Source of the DNA: Actinotalea solisilvae
GTDB lineage: Bacteria > Actinomycetota > Actinomycetes > Actinomycetales > Cellulomonadaceae
Direction: 5' to 3'
Assembly: GCF_016464425.1 (NCBI RefSeq)
Contig: NZ_JADDKQ010000009.1
Span: 248,001-312,000, forward strand
DNA: 64,000 bases
Below, piece after piece: positions 45,837 through 57,865 of this stretch. A program made the translations under genes and the position numbers. The notes beneath the pieces are model-generated. The model did no database searches, was not told where the DNA came from, and was given only the letters and a program-made list of their open reading frames with translations. Every line of letters starts with the position of its first letter. The first letter of the stretch is position 1.

Positions 45837-47395
45837 GCGGCACTTCCTTCCATGACGAGGTCGAGCACCGCGTGCTCGTCGATGCTGTCGGCCGGCCCCT
45901 GGTGCACGACGCGGCCGTCGGCGACGACCAGGACGCGGTGGGCGAGGGCGAGGACCTCCTCGATCTCGCTCGAGACGACGACGACGGCGTTGCCGGCCGC
46001 CGCGAGGCGCTGGACGAGGCCGTAGATCTCGGCGCGCGCGCCCACGTCGACGCCGCGGGTCGGCTCGTCGAGGAGCAGGACGCGGCAGCCGTGGACCAGC
46101 CACCGCGCGAGCATGACCTTCTGCTGGTTGCCGCCCGAGAGCGTGCGGGCGTGGCGCTCCGGGTCGGTGGGGCGTACGTCGAGCGCCTCGATCTGCTCGC
46201 GCGCGACCCGGCGCTCCCCGCGCTCGTCGAGGACGGAGGCGCGCGCGTACCGCGCGAACGTCGAGAGGGTGACGTTGCGGTAGACGGGCTCGTCGAGGAG
46301 CAGGCCCTGGCTCTTGCGCTCCTCCGGCGCGAGGCCGATGCCCGCCCGGACGGCGGCGGCGACGGACCCGGCGGGGAGCGCGCGTCCCGCGACGCGCACC
46401 CGGCCCGACGTCGCGCGACGGGCGCCGTAGACGGTCTCGAGGATCTCCGAGCGGCCCGAGCCGACGAGACCCGCGAGCCCGACGACCTCCCCGGCGCGGA
46501 CCTCGAACGAGACGTCCGCGAAGACGCCCTGCAGGGCCAGGCCGTCGACCTCGAGCAGCACGGGCGCGTCCGGGGCGACGGCGGCGCGCGCCGGGAAGAC
46601 CTGCTCGACGGACCGGCCGGTCATGAGCCGGATGAGGTCCGCCGTCGGCGTCGACGCGACGGGCAGCCCGGTCGCCACCGTCCGGCCGTCCTTGAGGACG
46701 GTGATGCGGTCCCCGATCCGCCGGATCTCCTCGAGGCGGTGGGAGATGTACACGACCGCGACGCCGTCGGACGTGAGCTGCCGGACGACGCGGAAGAGGT
46801 TCTCGACCTCCGCCGAGTCGAGCACGGCCGACGGCTCGTCCATGACGATGAGCCGGGCGTCGTGGGACAGGGCGCGCGCCATGCTGACGACCTGCTTCTC
46901 GGCCGCGGACAGGCGGCCGACCTCGCGGTGCGGCGGGAGGTCCCCGTGCCCGAGGCGCGTGAGGAGCTCGCGCGTCCGTGCCGCCGCCCGGGACCGCTGC
47001 GTGAAGCCGCCGCGGGCGAGCTCGTGGCCGAGGAAGACGTTCTCCGCGATCGTGAGCCCGTCGACGACGTCGAGCTCCTGGTACATCGTGGCGACGCCGG
47101 CGTGCAGGGCGGCGACGGGCGACGTGACGGGGAGCGGCTCGCCGCGCCACAGGACCTCGCCCGCGTCGGGCCGGTGCGCCCCCGCGAGCACCTTGATGAG
47201 GGTGGACTTGCCCGCCCCGTTCTGGCCGAGCAGGCAGTGCACCTCCCCCGGGCGGACGTCGAGGTCGACGCCGTCCAGCGCCTTCGCGCCCGGGAAGTGC
47301 TTGACGATGCCCCGCATCTCGAGCAGGGCACCCGTCGGCGCGGGTGTCGTCGCCGGTCCGGCCGGGGCGGCGCCCCGCGTGTCGTCATCGACCAT
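45833..47395 (-). CDS. Two-domain sugar ABC transporter ATPase (RbsA family)
   Basis: 520 residues with two nucleotide-binding domains. Domain 1: Walker A GQNGAGKST, signature degenerate as LSAAEKQ, Walker B LIVMDEPSA. Domain 2: Walker A degenerate (GLVGSGRSE), signature LSGGNQQK, Walker B LLLDEPTRG. This alternation is normal for RbsA/XylG/MglA. It is the first gene of the operon ATPase-permease-binding protein-oxidoreductase-isomerase. The promoter TTGACG-18-TAGGTT ends 7 bases before the ATG, so the mRNA is probably leaderless. Confidence 0.95.
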   Translation of the reverse strand: MVDDDTRGAAPAGPATTPAPTGALLEMRGIVKHFPGAKALDGVDLDVRPGEVHCLLGQNGAGKSTLIKVLAGAHRPDAGEVLWRGEPLPVTSPVAALHAGVATMYQELDVVDGLTIAENVFLGHELARGGFTQRSRAAARTRELLTRLGHGDLPPHREVGRLSAAEKQVVSMARALSHDARLIVMDEPSAVLDSAEVENLFRVVRQLTSDGVAVVYISHRLEEIRRIGDRITVLKDGRTVATGLPVASTPTADLIRLMTGRSVEQVFPARAAVAPDAPVLLEVDGLALQGVFADVSFEVRAGEVVGLAGLVGSGRSEILETVYGARRATSGRVRVAGRALPAGSVAAAVRAGIGLAPEERKSQGLLLDEPVYRNVTLSTFARYARASVLDERGERRVAREQIEALDVRPTDPERHARTLSGGNQQKVMLARWLVHGCRVLLLDEPTRGVDVGARAEIYGLVQRLAAAGNAVVVVSSEIEEVLALAHRVLVVADGRVVHQGPADSIDEHAVLDLVMEGSAA

Positions 47396-47402
47396 GCCGC
47401 CG

Positions 47403-47432
47403 AACCTAGGCGGGACTTCTGACGGGCGTCAA
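47403..47432 (-). promoter_or_regulatory. Promoter of the ribose-type transporter operon
   Basis: TTGACG (47427-47432), an 18-bp spacer and TAGGTT (47403-47408) on the minus strand; the -10 is 7 bases from the ATG at 47395. Confidence 0.7.
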
Positions 47433-47439
47433 GCAAAAG

Positions 47440-47497
47440 GTGAAGCTGTCTCGTCGGGCACGTGAAGTGCGACGGGCACAAGTCCGGTGTGCTTCAC
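47440..47497. promoter_or_regulatory. Candidate ROK operator motifs
   Basis: GTGAAGC at 47440-47446, GTGAAG at 47462-47467 and the inverse GCTTCAC at 47491-47497 lie between the divergent ATPase operon and the ROK regulator gene, the first just upstream of the operon -35. They form direct and inverted pairs that a dimeric regulator could bind. Weakly supported. Confidence 0.4.
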
Positions 47498-47505
47498 TGC
47501 CCCCG

Positions 47506-48687
47506 ATGGATCCCCTGACGAAGCCCACCGTGCGGCCGACGGGTGCCGGCGAGATGTTCCAGCTGCTCCGGGACGGCCGTCCCCGCACGCGGTCCGAGCT
47601 CGCCCAGGTCACCGGTCAGGCCCGCTCGACGATCGCGGCGCGGATCGACCACCTGCTCGCCCTGGGCCTCGTGGGGCCGGCGGGCGAGGCGACGTCAACG
47701 GGCGGCCGGCCCCCCGCCACGTTCGCGTTCCAGCCGAGCGCGCGGATCGTCCTCGCCATCGACCTCGGTGCCACCCACGCACGCCTGGCCGTCACGGACC
47801 TCGGGTCGACCGTGCTCGCGGAGCACCAGGAGCCGATCACGATCGCGCACGGGCCGGGGCCGGTCCTCGAACGTGCGGCGGCCGTCGGGCGCAAGCTCGT
47901 CGACCAGGCCGGGCGGTCGATGTCCGACCTCGTGAGCGTGGGCATCGGCCTGCCGGGGCCCGTGGACCACGCCACGGGACGCCCCACGAACCCGCCGATC
48001 ATGCCGGGCTGGGACGACACCGACGTCCCCGGCATCGTGCGCGGGCTCCTCGGGGTCCCCGTCCTCGTGGACAACGACGTCAACATCATGGCGCTGGGCG
48101 AGCACCGCGCGGAGTTCCCCGAGGTGGACCACCTCCTCTTCGTCAAGGTCGCGACCGGCATCGGGGCGGGCGTCATCAGCGACGGGACGATGCGCCGGGG
48201 CGCGCAGGGGGCCGCGGGCGACCTCGGGCACATCGCCGTGCCGGGCGGGCGGGACCTGCTGTGCCGCTGCGGCAACACGGGCTGCCTGGAGGCGCTGGCC
48301 AGCGGTCGGGCGATCGCCACGGCGCTGGCCGAGCAGGGCGTGGAGGCGACGTCCACGTCCGACGTCGTCGCACTGGTCCGGGCCGGCGACCTGCGGGCGA
48401 GCCAGGCCGTGCGGGAGGCGGGCCGCGACATCGGCGGCGTCCTCGCCGCCGCGGTCAGCCTCCTCAACCCCTCCGTCATCGTCATCGGCGGGAACCTCGC
48501 GGAGGCGGGCGAGCACCTGCTCGCGGGCATCCGCGAGGTCGTCTACCGCCGCTCCCTGCCCCTGGCGACGCAGCACCTGCGCATCGTGGCGAGCCGGACG
48601 CGCGGCCGCGCGGGCGTGCTGGGGGCGAGCGCGATGGCGGTCGAGCACGTGCTGTCGGCGGAGGCGATCGAAGGGTGGGTCCAGTGA
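47506..48687 (+). CDS. ROK-family transcriptional regulator
   Basis: 393 residues. N-terminal winged helix (GEMFQLLRDGRPRTRSELAQ, then TGQARSTIAARIDHLLALGL) is followed by a ROK sugar-kinase-like domain: VLAIDLGATHARLAVTDLG, GIGLPGPVDHATG, and the zinc motif CRCGNTGCLEALASG with three Cys. The kinase fold probably senses a sugar rather than phosphorylating it. It is divergent from the ribose-type transporter operon and overlaps the ThuA gene (GTGA). It likely represses both directions. Confidence 0.92.
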   Translation: MDPLTKPTVRPTGAGEMFQLLRDGRPRTRSELAQVTGQARSTIAARIDHLLALGLVGPAGEATSTGGRPPATFAFQPSARIVLAIDLGATHARLAVTDLGSTVLAEHQEPITIAHGPGPVLERAAAVGRKLVDQAGRSMSDLVSVGIGLPGPVDHATGRPTNPPIMPGWDDTDVPGIVRGLLGVPVLVDNDVNIMALGEHRAEFPEVDHLLFVKVATGIGAGVISDGTMRRGAQGAAGDLGHIAVPGGRDLLCRCGNTGCLEALASGRAIATALAEQGVEATSTSDVVALVRAGDLRASQAVREAGRDIGGVLAAAVSLLNPSVIVIGGNLAEAGEHLLAGIREVVYRRSLPLATQHLRIVASRTRGRAGVLGASAMAVEHVLSAEAIEGWVQ

Positions 48688-49355
48688 GCGGGCAGGCACC
48701 GAGCAGGCAGGCACTGGTCGTCCGCGGCGGCTGGGAGGGCCACGACCCGGTCGGGGCGACGGACCGCTTCCTCCCGTTCCTCGCCGGGGCGGGCTACGAC
48801 GTCGTGGTCGAGGACACGCTCGAGGTCTACGCCGACGCGGAGCTCATGCGGGCCACGGACCTCGTGGTGCAGAGCTGGACGATGGGCGAGATCCTCCCCG
48901 ACGAGCTCGCCGGGCTGCGCGACGCCGTCGCCGCCGGCACGGGCTTCGCGGGCTGGCACGGCGGCGTGGTGGACGCGTTCCGCGCGTCGCCCGAGTACGG
49001 CCAGCTGACGGGCGGGATCTTCCTCGCCCATCCGCGGGACCTGGTCGAGCACACGGTCGAGGTCGTGCCGGAGCGGGCCGACCACCCCATCGTCCGCGGC
49101 CTCGGCACCCTCTCCCTGAGGACCGAGCAGTACTGGGTCGCGACCGACTCGCTCAACGACGTCCTGGCGACGACGACGGTGCCCGCCGACCCGGACGACC
49201 CCTGGTCCGCGCCGGTGCGCAGCCCGGCGATCTGGACGCGCACGTGGGGCCGGGGCCGGGTCTTCGTCTGCACGCCCGGCCACCTCGTCGCGGACCTCGA
49301 CGTCCCCGAGCTCCGCGGCGTGATCGAGCGCGGCCTGCTCTGGGCCAGTCGCTGA
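48684..49355 (+). CDS. ThuA-like (trehalose utilisation) domain protein
   Basis: 223 residues of the ThuA/class I glutamine amidotransferase-like fold: LVVRGGWEGHDPVGATD, LVVQSWTMGEILPDELAGL, TGFAGWHGGVVDAFRASPEYG (the family WHGG motif) and VFVCTPGHLVADL. ThuA proteins are found in disaccharide and keto-sugar catabolic operons; the reaction is unclear. The GTG at 48684 overlaps the ROK stop, so expression is coupled to the regulator and tied to the divergent transporter locus. Confidence 0.85.
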   Translation: MSGQAPSRQALVVRGGWEGHDPVGATDRFLPFLAGAGYDVVVEDTLEVYADAELMRATDLVVQSWTMGEILPDELAGLRDAVAAGTGFAGWHGGVVDAFRASPEYGQLTGGIFLAHPRDLVEHTVEVVPERADHPIVRGLGTLSLRTEQYWVATDSLNDVLATTTVPADPDDPWSAPVRSPAIWTRTWGRGRVFVCTPGHLVADLDVPELRGVIERGLLWASR

Positions 49356-49383
49356 CGGACCGGCTCACGGTCGGCGGGCCGGC

Positions 49384-50180
49384 TCAGGGACGCGGCGTGA
49401 CCCGCTCCCGGTAGTGGTAGGTGTCGACCACCTCGAACCCGAGGCCGGCGTAGAGCGCGACCGCACCGGCGTTCGAGGCCTCGACCTGGAGGAACGCCCG
49501 CTCGGCCCCCCTCCCGGCGGCGTCCCGCAGGGCCGCGAGGGTCAGGGCGCGACCGATCCCCCGGCGCCGGCCGGCCGCGGGGACCATGAGGCACGACACG
49601 GCGACCCAGTCGTCGGCGGGCGCCGCCCGCACGACGCCGAGCAGGGTGCCGTCCGCCGCACGCGCGGACAGGTACCGCGCGGGCGAGCCGGTGAGGATCC
49701 GGGCGGCGAGCCCGTGGTCGACACCATGACCGCTCAGCTGGGACTTCACGCCGACCCAGCCGGCGACCCACGCGGCGTCCGGGGCGTCGGCGACGTGCAC
49801 CGTCGCGCCGTCGGACGGCTCGGGTGCCGGGAGCTCGGCGAGGCCGCCGCGCGCCATGACCTGCGTGGTGGCGGCGACCGCGTAGCCACGGCGGGCCAGG
49901 CGTGCGTCGAGGTCGGCGGGCGCCGAGCCGGCGCAGACGCGGACGACGGGCGGCAGCCCGTGCTCGCGGTAGAGGGCCTCGGCACCGTCGAGCGCGCGCT
50001 CCGGGTCGGCGGGCTCGGCGAGCGCCACGACGCTGTTCGCCCGTCGCGTGAAGCCGGCCGACCGGCCGACCTGCCAGCCGTCGATCGTGGTGACGTCGAC
50101 CGGACGCCACGTCGCCACCTCGACGCGGACGCCGGGCGCCCCGGGGCTGCGGCCGGGACGGACGGCGGCCGACGCCGACG

Positions 50181-50184
<4 letters not shown>
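49384..50184 (-). CDS. GNAT N-acetyltransferase, two-domain Cg3035/Rv0428c-like
   Basis: 266 residues. The N-terminal half (VATWRPVDVTTIDGWQVGRS, RRANSVVALAEP, REHGLPPVVRVCAG) is a degenerate GNAT-like region seen in the Cg3035/Rv0428c type; the C-terminal half has the acetyl-CoA loop PAAGRRRGIGRALTLAAL and QVEASNAGAVALYAGLGFEVVDTYHYR. Substrate unknown. The GTG start overlaps the stop of the GNAT gene upstream (GTGA), so it is the third gene of ligA-GNAT-GNAT. Confidence 0.83.
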
Positions 50185-54059
<3,875 letters not shown>

Positions 54060-54063
<4 letters not shown>

Positions 54064-55151
54064 CGCGCCGTCCGCGTCACGGTCGCCTCGGCGAGCACCC
54101 GCGTCCCGTCGTAGAGCACGGCGGACTGGCCGGGCGCGAGGCCGCGCAGGCCGGCGTCGACCACGACCTCGACGTCGCCGGACGCCCCCGCCACCGCGCG
54201 CGCCCGGGCGGCGAGCGGCGACCCGTGCGCGCGCACCTGGACGCTGCAGTCGAACCACGCGCCGTCGGCCGGCGGGGCGAACCAGACCGCGTCCGTGCCG
54301 TGCAGGCGCGTCACGGTGAGGAGCTCGGCCGCGCCGACGACGACCGTGTTGCTCGCCGGGCGCACCTCGAGCACGTACCGCGGCCGCCCGTCGGGCGCGG
54401 GCCGGTCGAGCGCGAGGCCCTTGCGCTGCCCGACGGTGTACGCGTAGGCGCCGTCGTGCCGCCCCACCACGGCGCCCTCGGCGTCCACGACCTCACCCGG
54501 CCGCGAGCCGAGCCGCCGGCGCAGGAAGCCCTGCGTGTCGCCGTCGGCGACGAAGCAGATGTCGTAGGAGTCGGGCTTCGCCGAGACGCCGAGCCCGCGC
54601 GCGGCCGCCTCGGCGCGGACGTCGTCCTTCGACGCCGCGTCGCCGAGCGGGAACATCGCGCGCGCCAGCCGCTCGGGGCCCATGACCGCGAGCACGTAGG
54701 ACTGGTCCTTGGCCGCGTCGCGCGCGCGGTGCAGCGAGCGCGTGCCGTCGTCGGCGATCTCGACCCGCGCGTAGTGGCCGGTGCAGACGGCGTCGAACCC
54801 GAGCGCGACGCCCTTGTCGAGCAGCGCCTCGAACTTGATGTGCTCGTTGCAGCGCACGCACGGGTTGGGGGTCCGGCCGGCCTCGTACTCGGCCACGAAG
54901 TCCGCGACCACGGTGCGCTCGAACGTCTCCGACAGGTCCCAGACGTAGTACGGGACGCCGAGCACGTCCGCCGCGCGCCGCGCGTCGCCCGCGTCCTCGA
55001 TCGAGCAGCACCCGCGCGAGCCGGTGCGGTACTCGTCGCGGTCGCGCGAGAGGGCCATGTGGACGCCGACGACGTCGTGCCCCGCGTCGACCGCACGCGC
55101 CGCGGCCACGGCGGAGTCGACCCCGCCGGACAGGGCTGCCAGGACGCGCAT
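54060..55151 (-). CDS. mnmA: tRNA-specific 2-thiouridylase
   Basis: 363 residues. It thiolates U34 of Lys, Glu and Gln tRNAs. PP-loop ATP motif [14 protein letters not shown] at residue 5, catalytic cysteines C98 ([12 protein letters not shown]) and C199 (SYDICFV), tRNA-binding YTVGQRKGL, and a C-terminal beta-barrel. The sulfur donor is probably the cysteine desulfurase encoded at 59631. The TACCCT hexamer lies 6 bases before the ATG. It heads the operon mnmA-methionine synthase-like, with ligA following after a 47-base gap. Confidence 0.96.
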
Positions 55152-55157
55152 GCGCCC

Positions 55158-55163
55158 AGGGTA
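55158..55163 (-). promoter_or_regulatory. -10 box of mnmA (leaderless)
   Basis: TACCCT on the minus strand, 6 bases before the mnmA ATG. The divergent VOC gene has CACACT (55203-55208) 6 bases before its own ATG. Confidence 0.5.
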
Positions 55164-55214
55164 CGGGCGCGCGGCGGGCGTGCGGACGCGCGTCCCGCGG
55201 GCCACACTGCGGCC

Positions 55215-55616
55215 ATGACCGAGCCGGGCACCGCGCCGCGCGGCACCGCACCCGGTGCGCCGCCCGCACGGTTCCTCGACCTGTGCCTCGACGCGCGCGA
55301 CCACCACGCCCTCGCCGACTGGTGGTGCACCGCGCTCGGCTACCGCCGCGCCGAGCCGCGCGCCGGCGACGCCGCGGCGCCCGAGGACCCGGTGCTGCTG
55401 GTCGACCCGACCGGGGCCGCGCCCCGCCTGTGGGTCAACCCCGTGCCCGAGCCGAAGGCCGTGAAGAACCGCATGCACGTCGACGTCGTGGGCGACCGCG
55501 ACGCGCTGCTCGCCCTGGGCGCGACGCTGCTGCGCGCGCGCGACGACGCGATCCACTGGGACGTGCTGGCCGACCCCGAGGGCAACGAGCTCTGCTGCTT
55601 CGCCCCCGACGACTGA
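55215..55616 (+). CDS. VOC (glyoxalase-like) family protein
   Basis: 133 residues, one glyoxalase-like module pair: [52 protein letters not shown], and [18 protein letters not shown] at the end. It resembles the 'Glyoxalase_6' group of small actinobacterial proteins with unknown substrate, and also the VOC half of the fusion at 21184. Divergent from mnmA over 63 bases. Confidence 0.82.
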   Translation: MTEPGTAPRGTAPGAPPARFLDLCLDARDHHALADWWCTALGYRRAEPRAGDAAAPEDPVLLVDPTGAAPRLWVNPVPEPKAVKNRMHVDVVGDRDALLALGATLLRARDDAIHWDVLADPEGNELCCFAPDD

Positions 55617-55641
55617 CCCACCGCGCCCGGCACGCGCCGCC

Positions 55642-56028
55642 TCAGGCCCGCCGCGCGAGCCGCCGCCGCTGCGCCGCGACGTAGCCGCGCGCCCGGCGCG
55701 CGCCCCCGCGCAGGGCGATCGCCGTCTCGAGCGACGCGAGCGCGCGCTCGACCGCCGCGACGTCCGGCGACCAGCCGCGGCGCTCGCACTCCTCCAGCCA
55801 GTCGACGACGCCGCGGTGGCCGCGCTCGCCGTTGCACCGCCCGCACGCGGGCACCTCGTTCTCGAGCCACGACGGCCCGCCCTTCGCGCGCGGCACCAGG
55901 TGCTCGCGCGTCGGCACGACGAGGCCCGTGAAGGCGCGACCGCACCAGACGCACCGCGCCCCGTCCCGCTCGACCGCGAGCCGCAGCCGCTCGGTGCGCG
56001 GACGACCTGCCGCACCGGTACCGCTCAT
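55642..56028 (-). CDS. HNH endonuclease
   Basis: 128 residues. Zinc-bound HNH nuclease: CVWCGRAF (first CxxC), then [20 protein letters not shown] with the His-Asn pair, and [11 protein letters not shown] (second CxxC). The C-terminal 50 residues are Arg/Ala-rich and helical. Stand-alone HNH proteins of this size cut DNA non-specifically or act in repair; no toxin or phage context is seen. The start at 56026-56028 has TACGGT 6 bases upstream. Divergent from the hydrolase by 30 bases. Confidence 0.85.
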   Translation of the reverse strand: MSGTGAAGRPRTERLRLAVERDGARCVWCGRAFTGLVVPTREHLVPRAKGGPSWLENEVPACGRCNGERGHRGVVDWLEECERRGWSPDVAAVERALASLETAIALRGGARRARGYVAAQRRRLARRA

Positions 56029-56034
56029 CGCACG

Positions 56035-56052
56035 ACCGTACGTCGCTAGCGT
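56035..56052. promoter_or_regulatory. Back-to-back leaderless -10 boxes (HNH and hydrolase)
   Basis: TACGGT on the minus strand (56035-56040) lies 6 bases before the HNH ATG at 56028. TAGCGT on the plus strand (56047-56052) lies 6 bases before the hydrolase GTG at 56059. The whole divergent region is 30 bp, so each -35 region would fall inside the other gene. Confidence 0.55.
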
Positions 56053-56058
56053 GGCCCG

Positions 56059-56886
56059 GTGACCACCGAACGCGACGTCCGCCTGCGGGACGGCAGCACC
56101 CTGCGCACGTACGACACCGGGCCGTCCGGCGCGCCGACCCTCGTGTGGCACCACGGGTCGCCGCACACCGGCCCGTTCCCGCCGCCGCTCCTGCCCGCGG
56201 CGGCGGCCCGGGGGCTGCGGCTGGTGACGTACGCCCGCCCGTCGTACGGCGGCTCCACGCCGCGGCCCGGGCGCGACGTCGCGTCGGCGGGCGACGACGT
56301 CGCGCAGGTCGCCGACGCGCTCGGCCTCGGGCGCTTCGCGACCTACGGCCACTCGGGCGGCGGCCCGCACGCGCTGGCGTGCGCCGCCCTGCTCGGCGAC
56401 CGCGTCGTCGCCGCGGCGTCGATCTCGGGCCTGGCGCCGTTCACGGGCGACGACGCCTGGTTCGCGGGCATGGCCTCCGACGCCGCCCTGCGCGCGGCCG
56501 CCGAGGGCCGCGAGGCGCGGGCCCGGTACGCCGAGATCGAGGAGTTCGACCCGACCGTGTTCGTCGAGCGTGACTGGGCCGCGCTCGAGGGGCCGTGGGC
56601 CGCGCTGGGCGAGGACGCGGGACGGGCCGGGGAGCAGGGCGACGACGGCCTCGTCGACGACGACGTCGCCTTCACCGTCCCCTGGGGCTTCGACCCGGCG
56701 GCGATCGGTGCGCCGGTGCTGCTGGTCCACGGCGACCAGGACCGCATGGTCCCCGCGTCCCACTCGGTGCGGCTCGCGGAGCTCGTGCCGGACGCGGAGC
56801 TGTGGCTGCGCCCGGGCGACGGCCACATCTCCGTGCTGGACCGGTACGACGCCGTCGTGGGCTGGCTCGCCGGCCGGCTCGGCTGA
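56059..56886 (+). CDS. Alpha/beta hydrolase
   Basis: 275 residues. Oxyanion-hole segment LVWHHGSPHTGPFPPPL, nucleophile elbow TYGHSGGGPHALA (Ser), acid Asp in LLVHGDQDRMVP and catalytic His in GDGHISVLDRY: a complete Ser-Asp-His triad. It is an esterase, lipase or related hydrolase of unknown substrate. It is not an OleB: that family uses Asp as nucleophile. GTG start. Confidence 0.88.
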   Translation: MTTERDVRLRDGSTLRTYDTGPSGAPTLVWHHGSPHTGPFPPPLLPAAAARGLRLVTYARPSYGGSTPRPGRDVASAGDDVAQVADALGLGRFATYGHSGGGPHALACAALLGDRVVAAASISGLAPFTGDDAWFAGMASDAALRAAAEGREARARYAEIEEFDPTVFVERDWAALEGPWAALGEDAGRAGEQGDDGLVDDDVAFTVPWGFDPAAIGAPVLLVHGDQDRMVPASHSVRLAELVPDAELWLRPGDGHISVLDRYDAVVGWLAGRLG

Positions 56887-56983
56887 GGCGCCCGGCGCCG
56901 GGCGGGGTGCTCTCGCCGTCTCACGGTTCGGATACACCCGGTCCACGGCTCAGCCCGCGCCGGGCACGGGCCGATGACAGGCC

Positions 56984-57262
56984 ATGGACATCACGCAGCA
57001 GCCCGGCTTCGCCGAGACGCACGCGGGCATCCGCCGCTCGTTCGGCGACGCGTGGGCGGAGCGCTTCTCCCTCGCCGCGCCGCTGATGATCGGCGACCCG
57101 ACGAGCCCGCTCTACCGCGCCTTCCTCGAGGGCCTCGAGGCGCACGTGGTGGGCGCCGTCGAGTCCGAGGCGCTCGCCTGGGGCCGGTGCCAGTCGCTCA
57201 TGGCGGAGGTCGCGGCGTCCGTCGTCGCGGAGGCCGAGGCCCTGCTCCTCGAGCCCCGCTGA
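56984..57262 (+). CDS. Small conserved-looking protein, function unknown
   Basis: 92 residues, mostly helical: TQQPGFAETHAGIRRSFGDA, LMIGDPTSPLYRAFLEGLEA and SLMAEVAASVVAEAEALLLE. No signal peptide or membrane segment. Codon pattern has the strong G/C third-position bias of real genes in this DNA and no longer frame opposes it. No family recognised. It precedes the PPOX-type gene by 78 bases on the same strand. Confidence 0.5.
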   Translation: MDITQQPGFAETHAGIRRSFGDAWAERFSLAAPLMIGDPTSPLYRAFLEGLEAHVVGAVESEALAWGRCQSLMAEVAASVVAEAEALLLEPR

Positions 57263-57340
57263 CCCTCCGCGGGCGCCTCGGGGCGTCCGGGCGCACCATG
57301 GTCGCCTCGCCCGCTCGCTGTTCGGCACGGAGGCCCGCCC

Positions 57341-57826
57341 ATGACCACGACCGACGACGGCGCCCGCAGGGTCGCCGCGCTGCTCGCCGACGAGCGCACG
57401 GCGATGCTCACCACGACGGCGCCCGACGGGACGCTCATGAGCCGGCCGATGGCGCTGCAGGAGGTCGAGCCCGACGGCGACCTGTGGTTCTTCGCGCAGC
57501 GCTCGTCCCGCACGGTCGCCCACCTGGCGGCCCACCCGCAGGTCAACGTCACCGTGTCCTCGGCGTCGACGTGGGTCTCGCTCACGGGCACCGCGCGCGT
57601 GGTGACCGACGACGCGAGGAAGCGCGAGCTGTGGAGCACCGTGGTCGAGGCGTGGTTCCCCGACGGCCCCGACGACCCCGAGGTCGTCCTCCTCGAGGTC
57701 GAGGGCGACTCGGCGGAGTACTGGGACACGCCGGGCGGCCGCGTCGCGAGCCTCGTCAGCTTCGTCAAGGCCAAGGCCACCGGACAGCCCTACGACGGCG
57801 GCGAGAACGAGCGCGTCGAGCTCTGA
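57341..57826 (+). CDS. General stress-type pyridoxamine 5'-phosphate oxidase family protein
   Basis: 161 residues of the FMN-binding split barrel, general-stress subgroup: ERTAMLTTTAPDGTLMSRPM near residue 19, DLWFFAQRSSRTVAHLAAHP, VNVTVSSASTWVSLTGTARV and DPEVVLLEVEGDSAEYWDTP. Such proteins bind flavin and are linked to oxidative or general stress; the reaction is unknown. GGAGG precedes the ATG. Confidence 0.87.
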   Translation: MTTTDDGARRVAALLADERTAMLTTTAPDGTLMSRPMALQEVEPDGDLWFFAQRSSRTVAHLAAHPQVNVTVSSASTWVSLTGTARVVTDDARKRELWSTVVEAWFPDGPDDPEVVLLEVEGDSAEYWDTPGGRVASLVSFVKAKATGQPYDGGENERVEL

Positions 57827-57831
57827 GCCGC

Positions 57832-57865
57832 GCGTCGCCGCCCGGGGGCCCGCACCGCGCGACGC
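57832..57865. terminator. Hairpin between convergent PPOX-type and polymerase genes
   Basis: GCGTCGC (57832-57838) pairs with GCGACGC (57859-57865), with GC-rich sequence between. It fills the gap between two convergent genes. No T tract. Confidence 0.35.

Noticed and set aside
55642..56028. HNH gene as part of a phage or restriction island
   Set aside because: No methyltransferase, terminase, integrase or att-like repeat is near; neighbours are ordinary chromosomal genes.
56059..56886. Alpha/beta hydrolase considered as the missing OleB
   Set aside because: It has a Ser nucleophile (GHSGGG) and lies 40 kb from the cluster. OleB proteins use an Asp nucleophile of the haloalkane dehalogenase type.
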